Positions 9,857 to 19,914 of a stretch of DNA of 64,000 nucleotides are shown here, piece by piece (the stretch's first letter is position 1; every line of letters begins with the position of its first letter). Under the pieces are notes generated by a model. That model made no database searches and was not told the DNA's origin. It saw only the letters and a list, made by a program, of their open reading frames with translations. A program made the translations under genes and the position numbers. The DNA comes from Chamaecyparis obtusa. Lineage: Eukaryota > Streptophyta > Pinopsida > Cupressales > Cupressaceae. The stretch lies in the NCBI GenBank assembly GCA_027943335.1, contig BSBK01000525.1, forward strand, positions 558,001 through 622,000, given 5' to 3'.

Positions 9857-12800
9857 TTACAGAGAGAATCCAAAATTTGATAGAAAATCAGAATGTACCT
9901 TCATTATTAGTGCCAGGGTTCTATCCCAACTTTCTTGCAGAATCTTACATGTTTGTATAGAAATTTGGACTTCTGCAGAGAGTTCAATCATGTGATCTGC
10001 TATAGAGAACTGATTGTCATGAATCAATGTTTTGGAATGTTCAATGTGCTTATACATTGTATTCATGATGGGAAGGATCATGTGTTGGATGTCTAGCAGT
10101 GTGGACCGGATCCTTGTGTCTTCTTTCAGTAGATCAGACTGCATATTAGATAGGTGTGAAATTTTCATGTGATGAGCAGAGCTTGAACTTGGTTCAAGTT
10201 GCAGCTTCTGTATGCTAATCTTCATGTCCTCATCCATTTTATTCATTTTATCCTTAACATCTTTTGTGAACTCGACAATATTGCACAATCTGGCCAAAAG
10301 AGAGGTAGCATTCGAATAGATAGATTCAGTGTTTGACAAAACTGAAGACAATTCTACTTGGTTAATAGCTATGTGCTGAGCAATGTACTTAAGCACTTTA
10401 TTGTTGAATCTCTTCTCAGCTCTTTCAACTAATTTTTCTGTCCCGGATGAATCCTCATTGTATTTCTCAACTGTTTCTGCTAATTGTAACAAAACATGTT
10501 GGGAGGAGTCTACTTTAATGCCTAATGCATCAGACAAAATGTCCTTAGCATCCTTGATGATTTGATACTCCTTGTCTCTCTCCTCTTTAAGCTTCTTTTG
10601 TTTTGCTTTCCTTTGGAGGATCTCACCTATATTTTGCATTTGGTCCGCTGATAGATTTGCAAAATCTAATGTAGGAATCTCTATCTCTTCATCTAGGTCT
10701 ATATCCTCTACTATATTCTTACCCAAAAATTTTATACTCGATAGAGCCTTAGGCTTATCTGTACTTAATGCTTTGGTAGTAATGATAGTAGATAAAGTAG
10801 GGCTGGCTATAGATACTGGTATACTTTCTACTGGAGAGCTTAAAATATTTACACTTGAAGATTCAAAAACTGGAAAACTTACTGCTGGAAAACTTGATGA
10901 TGCGGGAGACTACAACTCGGTAGAAGAAATGGTAGATGCTTCTGTTGTTGCTATGGATGATTGGACAAATGTGGAAGTTGTCACAACCATGCTTGAAGGT
11001 GTCTCCAGGCTGGATATAGAAACTTTTACTGGAGAGGTAGGAAGGGATGCAATGACTTCTGCTGCTATCCTCACAGTATCATCTACCTCAGTGTCTTCTT
11101 CTTGTTCATCACTGTCATCTTCAATATCTTTTATTATTACTGTTTCAATACTCGGTTGGTGAAGGTGGTATATGTTCTTCCATGTAGCATTTGCAGCCTT
11201 CACAACCGATTCAATATTGTTGATCAAAATCAAACAAGTATTAAACTTCAATGTCATCTTATTTTCATTTTCTTTTAATGCCTTCTTTACTTCATCATTA
11301 TTCAAGCTCGGCATCAACTGTCTCAGGTTTTGATCAAATATGTCTATCACCGTTTGCTTTGCATTGCTCCATCTCATTTTTATTGGATTCAATAGAACTG
11401 CTGGAACCTGTGGGGCAATTTCTTCAGGAGAGTATTTCCACTGTCCCATCTTTTCAATAACAGCATCTTCTATTTCCTTCTGTTCTGTTTTCGATCTGGT
11501 TTCATATTTTAAGGATTTTATGTTACTTACTCTAGATCCTGATCCGTCTCTAAAGAGTTTGAGCTTTTCTTGAAGGTTTAGAGGAGGCCTTTTGAATACT
11601 ATGTCTTTATCTGCCTTGTCTGCCTTGTCTGTCTTGCCTCTTGTATTTCTCCTTGTAAATACAGCAGTAGGAGGCTTAGGTGCCTTAGTGATAAATACCT
11701 TTCCTTTCTTCTTTGCAGGTTCTGGTTCCTCTGTTTTCTCATCCTTTTCCTCTTCTTCTTCATCTTTTTCTTCTTTGTCCTCGGTTATCATTTGCATTTT
11801 GGCTATCCTCTTCTTTCCTTTATTTACCGCCTGTGGAAGCTTTATGCTTAGTTCAATTCTCACCTTAGCTTCATCATATGTTCCAAAATATGGAGCTTTG
11901 GGATTGACAGGCTGATTAAGAAGAGCTTCAATGATATTCTTGGTTTCATCAATATTTACCTCATAAGGAAGAGGTTTTACATATACAGTCCTTGGTTTAA
12001 CTGCTTGAATAAATATATTATCACAATCCACCATAAAACAAATGTCATCTTTGTAATCTTCCACCAACTTCTGTGGAATCCAGAATCTGTCATTCATTTT
12101 CTCTTTGAAAGACTCAAAATAATTATCCATGATGCTTTCAAAATTTTCACCCATTTCTGAGATGTATTCATTTATTTCATAGAGGACTGGCACATCTTTT
12201 CTCCATACAACTTTTTCTTTAGAAGGGAAGAATTTCAGAACATAGAAGAATAAACAGACCAACAAGGATCCAAACTTACATGGATTGTTTTTGGAAGTTT
12301 TTAATGCTTTCCATGTTTTTGTTAAACTGCTTTAACAATAAGTCTGCTAGGTCAAATGTTAAGTTATTCTTGACCACTTTGTATGCTAGGTCAATAGCTT
12401 CACAGGAGACACTGTTCTGTCGACTAGAACTGTAAATCTTATGGGCAATGATGTGTGTACCAAACTTCAGTTCAACGTCGGTAATGCTGCTAACTTTCAT
12501 GCCTCTACCGTCCCACTCCGCTAGGGTTTTCTTCTCTAGTTCTGTCTAACCTAGGGTTTTGGTAGTTTTTGCTTTGTTCAACATGGGAAGACCGGTGACT
12601 TGTTGAATCATCCTTTTTGTGATCTCAATAGGTTGCTCAAGCCAAATCTTGCCATCATGTACACGGCTGAGAATGTATCTAACCCATTTATCTTGAAAGT
12701 TTCGAGGTAGATGTGCAATGTGAACTAAACCTTTATCTTCCAGATGTTTGTGCTCGGGTTTCAGAATACCATCCACACACAGTTCCTCACACACAATATC

Positions 12801-13010
12801 TAGTTCTAGGTTCCCCATTTCATGAATTGAACAGTTAAAATGATTGTGGATATCGTTAATAAGTAGTACCTTAGGAGGAATCTGAGATTGAGCTCCGTTC
12901 GGATCTAGGGCTGCTGCAATTGCGGGCACGATCTTGAAATCTGGTGCTTTCCATTCCCCTTGGACTAACATATCAGATCCTTTCTTCACTGAAGTGCTGG
13001 ATGATGCCAT
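9857..13010 (-). pseudogene. ORF2 of element A, about 1,050 residues, unknown function
   Basis: It starts MASSSTSVKKG. The parts in order are: an N-terminal globular domain of about 450 residues (landmarks WVRYILSRVHD, PIEITKRMIQQVTGLP, WRKDVPVLYEINEY and PYFGTYDEAK); an acidic then basic linker (EEKDEEEEEKDEK, AKKKGKVFITKAPKPP); a middle helical domain with GQWKYSPEEIAPQ; a Ser/Thr-rich segment; and a C-terminal helical, coiled-coil region ending NFGFSL. It has one stop near 12543, one single-base frameshift near 12270 and one stop near 10908. I find no polymerase, nuclease or protease motif. The LSRVHD...GLP region loosely recalls domains annotated in plants as putative transposon proteins, but I cannot confirm that. 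Confidence 0.65.
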
Positions 13011-13426
13011 GATAGCTCACAGAAAATTCCTTTCGCAGAAGTATTGAATCGCTGGGTTGCTCTTGAAATTTTTTGCTCTCAAAGTGCTAAAGGTTCGCGG
13101 TGAAGAATGAGTTCGATTACTTTCTTTTTGTTTACAACTCTGTCATTAATGCTCATTTCAAATTAGGGTATGAATTCTGACAGACTGTCACCCACTAAGA
13201 ATTAATTTCTCGGTAAAGACTTCGCAACTCGGTGAACTCAAGAATTCATAATGCTCCGACCTTGCTCGGTAAAGACGGGTACCGACCTTGCTCGGTGAAG
13301 ACTGATACCGACCTCCCTATGATCTTACTACATCTTGCATGCTGATTTAGATCTTTCTTTTAATTCAGTTCTGGAACTGCTTGAGATTGGTCTATGAGAA
13401 TACAGTTCTAGTGCTTTCTTGGAAAT
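13011..13426 (-). promoter_or_regulatory. ORF1-ORF2 spacer of element A with CTCGGT motifs
   Basis: Four CTCGGT words lie within 13209-13300, including ACCGACCTTGCTCGGT, in which ACCGA and TCGGT face each other. The same word crowds the U3 part of the LTRs. The spacer may hold an internal promoter for ORF2, but no TATA-like box stands out, so this is inference. Confidence 0.35.
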
Positions 13427-14620
13427 TTAGTTTGAGTCGGTAGAGCCATCCATTCCATTACTTGGAGTGGATTGCTCGGTAGCTTTAGGAATCCATTTTT
13501 GTCTTACCTGTTTCCTAACCTTAGTTGCTTCATTCTTCTTTCCATCTTCAACTTCACTAGCATTCATGCAGTTTCTGGCTATGTGACTGAGTTTAGTGCA
13601 TTTGAAGCATCTTACGGTAGTATCTCTTTTCCTTAGATGATGTTTTATGCAATTCATGCCAATGTGTCCATATTCTCCATAGTAATGACATCTACACCAG
13701 GTGTTGTAGTCCCATCCAAACATTGCTTTCATAATTTTTTCTGCTGGATTAAATGTCTTGGATCTGCACTCGGATGCCTTGTGACCCTGTTTGTTGCACT
13801 TGTGACAATTACCTCTGAATCTAGGTTTTTCCCTGCATTCATTTGCTTTGTGACCAGGTTGATTTCAGCTGTAACATTTTCCATTGAATTTTGCTTTTTC
13901 ATTGTTCCAACATTTATTTGAAGTATGTCCTATTTTACCACAATGATTACAAGTAGGTTTTTGACTTCTTTGAGTACCTTGCTTAGAAGATTCGCCTTCT
14001 CCTTTGTATCCAAGTCCTGCTTTTCCTTTTTGCCTATGAAGATTTCGCTCATACAGCTGATTCAAGTCTTCTTGACTTTTCAGCATTCCTTCATTGATTT
14101 GTTTTTCAGCGTTTAGGTCATCCACCAATCTTAGATTGATTTCCTTTTCAGATCTTAGTTCTTCTCTTGTGCTTTCTATTTCTGATCTTAGATTTAGAAT
14201 TTCCTCATTTGTATGAGAGATCTGATCAATTAGGTTTTCTAGCTGAAGGGTTTTATTTTGGACTTCAATGTTTCTTCCATCTAATTCATCTTTCAACTTG
14301 TTTCTTTGTTCCAAGATCTCACAGAATCTTGTAGAGTGTAGCTCTTGTTCTTTTTTCAATTTTCTCACTTCTTCCTGCAGAGACCCATTCTTTTCTAGGA
14401 GTTCTTTGACAACATTGTTTGCTTCATCTGAGTTATTTGAGGGAAAAAGATCTTCAATCTTTTCTTCAATGTAATTCTGATCATTCATCTGATTTGCAAG
14501 TTCCTTCCTTCTTCTTAGGGATTGGGAAAGATGTTCTTTTACTTCTTTGAGTTTAACTATGGCCATTTCCAGATCTAGCTTTTCATTTTCAATCACCTTG
14601 TTCAGTTTGAATACCTCCAT
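13427..14620 (-). pseudogene. ORF1 of element A: coiled-coil, multi-zinc-knuckle Gag-like protein
   Basis: It starts MEVFKLNKVIENEK and runs about 397 codons in one frame with a single TGA near 13865, inside the second knuckle. Residues 1-200 are a long Leu/Glu/Lys coiled coil. Then come five CCHC-type knuckles: CNHCGKIGHTSNKC, CYS-stop-NQPGHKANEC, CHKCNKQGHKASEC, CHYYGEYGHIGMNC (second ligand replaced by Tyr) and CFKCTKLSHIARNC. The tail is basic, then Ser-rich. Knuckles bind nucleic acid in known Gag proteins. No standard Retrotrans_gag or UBN2 capsid-like domain is visible, which is unusual. Confidence 0.7.
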
Positions 14621-14672
14621 TGTCCTGGATCTTTGCTCAAGCTAGTTAAGCTTTATCTTGAGAACCAATGCT

Positions 14673-14684
14673 GCTCTGATACCA
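14673..14684 (-). other. primer binding site of element A
   Basis: On the - strand this reads TGGTATCAGAGC, a perfect complement to the plant initiator-Met tRNA 3' end, 2 bp from the LTR. Confidence 0.9.
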
Positions 14685-15314
14685 ATTGTTGGAAATATTC
14701 AGGAATTAACCGAGTTACTGAGAGGGGAGGGGTGAATTAGTAACTCCAAATTTTCTTTCAATTACAGAAGTATTAACATGTAATTCACTTTAACCTTTGC
14801 ATACAGAAAGCATGAAACTTAAAAGCATTCACAATAATGACACATAGATTTGGTTACCCAGAAACCTTCCAAAAGAAAGTAAAACTGGGGTGGGGATGAA
14901 ACCCACAAAGCTTTAATACTGCAGAATAAAGTTGGCCGGTTAAGGCTTACAATTTGATCACTTCTGATGATCTGCCCTGTTAGGAGCAATAAGGATTGCT
15001 AAATCCACCCTGTTAAAGGATTTACAAACATACAATGAAGTATGCACTCGGTAAAGAGATTTTACAAAAGACTGTTAAGTCTACCCGGTTAAAGGATTTA
15101 GTACTGATTCACCTGTTAGGATGAAACAGTAGATCTCTTGCTTTGCAACTGGATTGCTGATTGAGATTCGCTGATGTACTGATCACCTTCTATGATGAAT
15201 TTGTCTTTGCTGTTCCTTATACTGCTGAAGCCTTCTGTAATTCACTTATCTCTGCCTTTCTTTTTCTTTCACATATATTCTTCATTCATACATCTTGAGA
15301 TTTTTACAACATTG

Positions 15315-15322
15315 TTTATATA
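15315..15322 (-). promoter_or_regulatory. probable TATA box of the element A 5' LTR
   Basis: On the - strand this reads TATATAAACAATG, at the same place as in the partner LTR. It would drive the full-length element transcript. Confidence 0.5.
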
Positions 15323-15601
15323 CAAGTCTTAAACAATTAATTACAATTATAATTACAAAGTCAGCTTGACAAATAAACATAAGTGCTACTAAGTCGGCCC
15401 AAGTATGGTTACACGGTTCCTGCAAACTGACTTGGTGACTTTTTGATACTCGGTGTCCACTACATTACTTGACATCATCATGCACTCGGTAGAAGTGAAG
15501 GCACGGTTCATACTGATCACTCGGTAGGTTTTGAACTCAGTAAATACTGGTGACTCGGTAGACATGATGTTACTCCGTTTACACTGTCCTGTTCAATTTG
15601 T

Positions 15602-15757
15602 ACTAACTTGCTCAGTTTGCACTGTCTACTCGGTTTGCACTGTCTGCTCGGTTTGCACTGTCTGCTCGGTTTGCACTATCTGCTCAGTTTGCACTGTCTA
15701 CTCGGTTTGCACTGTCTGCTCGGTTTGTACTGTCTGCTCAGTTTGCACTGAGAACGC
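15602..15757. repeat. 18-bp minisatellite in the 5' LTR of element A
   Basis: About eight copies of TGCTCGGTTTGCACTGTC occur in tandem with point differences, against about two in the 3' LTR. Confidence 0.85.
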
Positions 15758-15800
15758 AAATAAGTGTTGTCACTAGTGGCAATTCTGCTTAATGCCAACA

Positions 15801-15959
15801 ATCCAGCCACTTCATTCTGTCTACAGTAACAGGTTCTTTACAAGCTTTCCAAGCTTCACCAAAATTAGGATCCTCTGGATAAAAATTCTTGATTTCCTTG
15901 AACCCAACCACCTCAATCTACATCTCTGTCAGCAATAGTTTCCTTCTACTAAGAGCATC
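15801..15959. repeat. right copy of the 159-bp duplication flanking element A
   Basis: This begins directly at the right end of element A and matches 8479-8637 with two differences. Confidence 0.8.
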
Positions 15960-16010
15960 TACAACCCTATTAGACTTTCCACTCCTGTGTTTTAAAACAA
16001 ATGTATAACT

Positions 16011-16292
16011 CTACAAAAACTCAACCCATTTCAAATGCCTTTGATTCAACTTTCCTTGATTATTCAAATATTGCAAAGCTTGATGATCATTATACAAAAC
16101 AAACTCCTTAGGAAGTAGATAGTGTCTCCACTTCAACAATGCCTGAACTATAGCATAAAATTCTTGATCATAAGCAGAATACTTTCTCTTGGCATCATTT
16201 AACTTCTCACTAAAATAAGCAATAGGTTTACCTTCTTGGCTCATAACAGCTCCTATTGTAGTACCACTAGCATCACAATCTTCTTGAAACAC
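16011..16292 (-). pseudogene. Gypsy H RNase H domain
   Basis: DCDASGTTIGAVMSQ, then GKPIAYFSEKL and YNDHQALQYL, are the standard Ty3/Gypsy RNase H landmarks. In the family it removes RNA from the RNA-DNA hybrid. The frame continues beyond one stop into HRSGKSNRVVDALSRR, the linker to integrase. Confidence 0.85.
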
Positions 16293-16337
16293 CTTATTAA
16301 AATTTGGAAGTGCTAAAATAGGTTGTTCTATAACTTT

Positions 16338-17201
16338 CTATTTCAACAGTTTAAAACTCTTATCTGCCCCATTAGTCCACTTGAACTCTTTTCTATCCCC
16401 TCTCATTGTTTCAGTCAAAGGTCCACAAATACTGCTAAAATTTATGATAAACTTTCTATAAAAGCTAGCCAAACCATGAAAAGATCTTACCTTAGTAGCA
16501 CTCCTTGGAGTAGGCCATTCAAGGATAGCATGTACCTGCTCTGGGTCCATTTTTAGACCTTCTACTGAAACTACAAATCCCAAATACACTAACTCTTTCT
16601 TCACAAAACTGCACTTCTTCAAATTAATCAACAATTTCTCATCTCTTAACTTCTCAAACACCATACAGATATGCATCATATGCTCTTCCAATGTTTTACT
16701 AAAGATTGAAATATCATCTAGGTACACAATGAAAAACTTACCTAGAAATTCTTTCAGAACCTCATTCATGAGCCACATGAAAGTGCTCAATGCATTGGTT
16801 AGCACAAAAGGCATGACTAACCACTCATATAGTCCTTTTGTCTTGAAGGTAGTCTTCCATTCATCTCCTTCTCTAATCTGAATCTAGTGATATCCACTCT
16901 TTAGATCTATTTTTGAAAAATACACAGCTCCACTCAAACAATCCATAATATCATCCATTCGTGGCAATGGAAACCTATACTTGATTGTGATCTTATTTAT
17001 TGCCCTGGAATCTATACACATCCTCCATTCTCCATTCTTCTTTGGTGCTAATACTGCTGGTACAACACATGGACTCAAGCTCTCCCAAATCAATCCCTTC
17101 TGTAACAACTCATGTACTTGTCTATTCAACTCTTCACTTTCGGCTGGTGTCATTTTGTGTGCTACCTTGTTTGGAAAACTAGCTCCTAGAATCAAATCCA
17201 T
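16338..17201 (-). pseudogene. Gypsy H reverse transcriptase
   Basis: The N-terminal half has APKKNGEWRMCIDSRAINK, RFPLPRMDDIMD and FSKIDLKSGYH. The second half has the catalytic [11 protein letters not shown] box, YLGFVVS and the connection-domain [12 protein letters not shown]. The two halves are in one frame with stops between 16815 and 16883. Both catalytic Asp residues of the YLDD box are present, but the stops make it inactive. Confidence 0.9.
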
Positions 17202-17519
17202 CTGATGAATGATCTTCCTTACCGGTGGTAATTTATCAGGTACATTATTAGAGAGAATATCCTAAAACTCATTCAACAAATCTGCAACCTCTACATGTAC
17301 ATCCTCTACTTCCTCTTTACCAGCTTTTGGAATTAAAGAAAAACACACATTCTCATGCCTCATACCATCTAAGAATTTTCTTCCATCAAAAAAATTTATT
17401 CTCGCATTACCAAATACCTTTTCTTCGGTCTCCTTTAATGGCTTTAGCTTATGTCGCACTCCATCCTTTGTCAGGGAATATGTATTCACATGACCATCAT
17501 GTAGAGCACATCTCTCAAA

Positions 17520-17951
17520 CTACCATGGTCTACCCAACAACATGTGACATGCATCCATAGGTATGATATCACATAGTACCTCATCATGGTACCTACCAAT
17601 CTTGAACTTTACTAGGCATTGTTCACTAACCGTGACTTTGTGGTCATCCTGCACCCAAGCAATCTGATATGGATGTGGTTGCTTCTGCCTCTTGAGCTTC
17701 AACTTTGTCACAATCTCTTCTGACACAAAATTGTCAGTGCTTCCACTATCAATAATCACATCACAACATTTACCCTCACACTTGCATCTAGTCCGAAACA
17801 TGATCCTCCTTTGCTTAGGTTCATTCTCACCACTCAACAAGACTCTTCTATTAATCAGTGTTTCTCCTCTTTCAGCATCTTCAAAATTTGAGGATTTGGC
17901 ATCTTCATCTACATGTGCCACTCTGTCCTGGCCTTCATTCCTCCTATCCAT
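17520..17951 (-). pseudogene. Gypsy H aspartic protease region
   Basis: CDVIIDSGSTDNFVS is the retroviral-type protease active site (DSGS), followed by CDIIPMDACHMLLGRPW, a very typical Ty3/Gypsy protease end. The tail toward RT (17262-17489) has NTYSLTKDGVRHKLKPL. The frame is shared with RT. Confidence 0.85.
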
Positions 17952-18962
17952 CCTTTCTTGGTGTTGAGGACATTCAAATTTCCTATGACCTTCTTCTCCA
18001 TAGTGAAAGCATGTTCCACGGAAGCCTCCTCTTCCTGAACCTTGTCCTCTTCTTCCTCTCTGATCTCTATTGTTCTGATCTTGGAAATGATTGGAATTGT
18101 TTCCTCTCTGATTTTGACTACTACTAGCCTCATCCTTCTTTTTTAGATCTTCATTTCAGCCTCCATATGACCATCCACTAGATCATCCACCATGACCCCT
18201 TCCATTTTGTCTGCTCTTGAACTTCTTGTTCAACTTTTCCTCTCCTTTTAGGGCAAACTGGTATGCCTCTTCAATACTGTTCATTCGAATGAGATTCAGC
18301 TCCTCCCAAATGCTCGGCCTTAACCCATTAAGGTAACAGGAAACTTTCTCCTTGTCAGCTTTTGCATGGCCTATTCTGATGAGGATTCAATAGAACTCCT
18401 CTTTATACTCCTGAACAGATCTTCCTGCCTACTTCAAACTTTGCATCTTCTTCAATAGGTCAAGCTCATAATCAACAAGAATGAACTGCCACTTCAATTT
18501 ATCCACCATTTGATCCCATCTTGTGATTTTATCTTTCCCTCTTCTATTTCATTCCAATTGAATCTCTTGCCACTAGATCTTTGCATGACCTTTCAGTCTA
18601 GCCTTCATGAATTTGACCCTATCAGGATCCTCAATATCTTCATACTAAAAATATTCTTCAAATTCATTGATCCAGTCAATCAATTCCTCTGGGTTAAGAT
18701 TTTTTAAAAATGTATGAACCTCAATCTTAGGTCTTTTTCCAATCTTGGAAATGGCCCAAAAAAATCTTTCTTCCTCCTGGTTCACAACTTCAACTTCTCC
18801 TTCTTGATCTTCTTCTTCGACTTCATCCTCGTTTTCATCTCTGACATTAAGATTCAATACTCTATGAATCTCCTCTTGCAATGCTCACACTTATCTCTGG
18901 AGCACCCTAACCTCAGGTGTTACAATAGTAGCTCTTCCACCACGTTCCCTTTGTGGAGGCAT
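17952..18962 (-). pseudogene. Gypsy H Gag
   Basis: It starts at MPPQRERGG and carries an acidic stretch (DEVEEEDQEGE). The capsid-like Retrotrans_gag region follows (LIDWINEFEEYF, DRVKFMKARLKGHAKIWWQ, VQEYKEEFY). Then comes an Arg/Gly-rich segment and one zinc knuckle CFHYGEEGHRKFEC in which the second Cys is Tyr. Several in-frame stops (TAG and TGA) interrupt it. It leads into the protease. Confidence 0.8.
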
Positions 18963-19049
18963 TTTCACGATGCGCACTGAAACCCTAACCACAGTCCTAG
19001 TGCAAACTGCCTCACAGTTGGTGATCTGTTTACACACTCAGGAACTCTT

Positions 19050-19061
19050 GCTCTGATACCA
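19050..19061 (-). other. primer binding site of Gypsy H
   Basis: On the - strand this reads TGGTATCAGAGC, a perfect initiator-Met tRNA match, 2 bp from the LTR. Confidence 0.9.
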
Positions 19062-19063
19062 CT

Positions 19064-19914
19064 TGATGAAGGATGCTCCCATTAATACCACAAACACATA
19101 ACAGAAATAGAGAAACAACAACAATATGCAAGAAAAGAAAATTTGCTTCTTATTATCTCCACAAATGTGGAATTACAAACTTTTAGAATTAAAATATGCA
19201 AAGCCACATAGGCATTCCCTTACAATATTCTGTAGGACAAAGCCTCGAATCAATACCTAGATCTACTACCCAGAACTTCCCTAGAAAACACTATGGGCCT
19301 TCTTTATATAGGCATTTTCCACCACTGGAGAAGGTTCCAAAAATTTAGCCCTTAGGGCTGACCAAACTTAGAAGTATTTTATTTTTCAATTTATTACATC
19401 AAAGTCGGCTGAAAAATAACTTTTGAAACCTGAACAAAAATTTTGAAGGAAAATTATTTTCTGCCAATTTCGATGACCCAACTTCCGGAGACCATAAGTC
19501 ATCACCAGTTGACCTGATTGACTATTATAACCCCATTTCAGAAAGGCCATGAAGTTCTCTACGAGCTTGATTGGTGCAAGCACTTGTCACCCAAATTTTT
19601 GACCTCATCCGGGGCCTCTAAAGCCTTCAAAACTGAGTTCAAAGTTCCTATACCCTACTGCCAATACCAAAAGTCTTCAATATCTTCAAAACTAGACCTG
19701 ATCTAGCCATGAAACTTTACTGGAAGGCTGATATGACTAAGATGAACCTCCACATGTGAAATCAGAACATTCTGAGATTTATGACCAACTTACTAAAAAT
19801 AGCAAGTTTCCATAAATAGAAGCTTTGCACAAGATAGTCCTTATTGAATACAAAAATAGAAATATTTTTGGATGATGCAAGATTGCTCTTACACCCAGGA
19901 TGCTCCTACATCAA
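19064..19914 (-). repeat. 5' LTR of Gypsy H
   Basis: It begins TGATGAAGGATGCTCC and ends AGGATGCTCCTACATCA on the + strand, so both ends carry AGGATGCTCC as a direct word within TGATG...CATCA termini. The length is about 851 bp and it has no ORF. Confidence 0.8.

Larger units (their letters stand above)
8643..15800 (-). mobile_element. element A: non-autonomous LTR retrotransposon with ORF1 and ORF2
   Basis: This complete element of about 7.16 kb lies on the - strand: 5' LTR 14687-15800, primer site 14673-14684, ORF1 13427-14620, ORF2 9857-13010, polypurine tract 9649-9662, 3' LTR 8643-9648. It has no reverse transcriptase, integrase or protease. The two LTRs differ by roughly two dozen substitutions, almost all transitions, plus an 18-bp repeat expansion, so the insertion is fairly young. 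It sits in Gypsy H without a clean 5-bp target duplication: CAAAT is on the left and ATCCA on the right. Confidence 0.85.
14687..15800 (-). repeat. 5' LTR of element A
   Basis: It has the same ends as 8643-9648. It is 108 bp longer, which equals six extra copies of an 18-bp unit near its U3 start. A TATA-like word lies at 15315-15322. Confidence 0.85.
15801..19914 (-). mobile_element. Gypsy element H, 5' part (5' LTR, gag, protease, RT, RNase H)
   Basis: On the - strand the order is LTR 19064-19914, primer site 19050-19061, then gag, protease, reverse transcriptase and RNase H, with integrase continuing beyond element A at 8171-8642. The gag-pre-pol to RNase H part keeps one reading frame for about 3 kb, broken only by stops. 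The motif set matches plant Ty3/Gypsy chromovirus-type elements; I do not assign a finer lineage. The 3' LTR is not in the window. Confidence 0.8.

Noticed and set aside
10572..11162. 196-residue + strand ORF
   Set aside because: It is antisense to ORF2 of element A and mirrors its Ser/Thr-rich and acidic parts.
11592..11915. Ser/Phe-rich + strand ORF, with a relative at 40768-41178
   Set aside because: It is a shadow of the acidic/basic linker of ORF2 on the opposite strand.
15531..15776. Cys/Val/Thr-repeat small protein
   Set aside because: It is the translation of the 18-bp LTR minisatellite on the strand opposite to the element.
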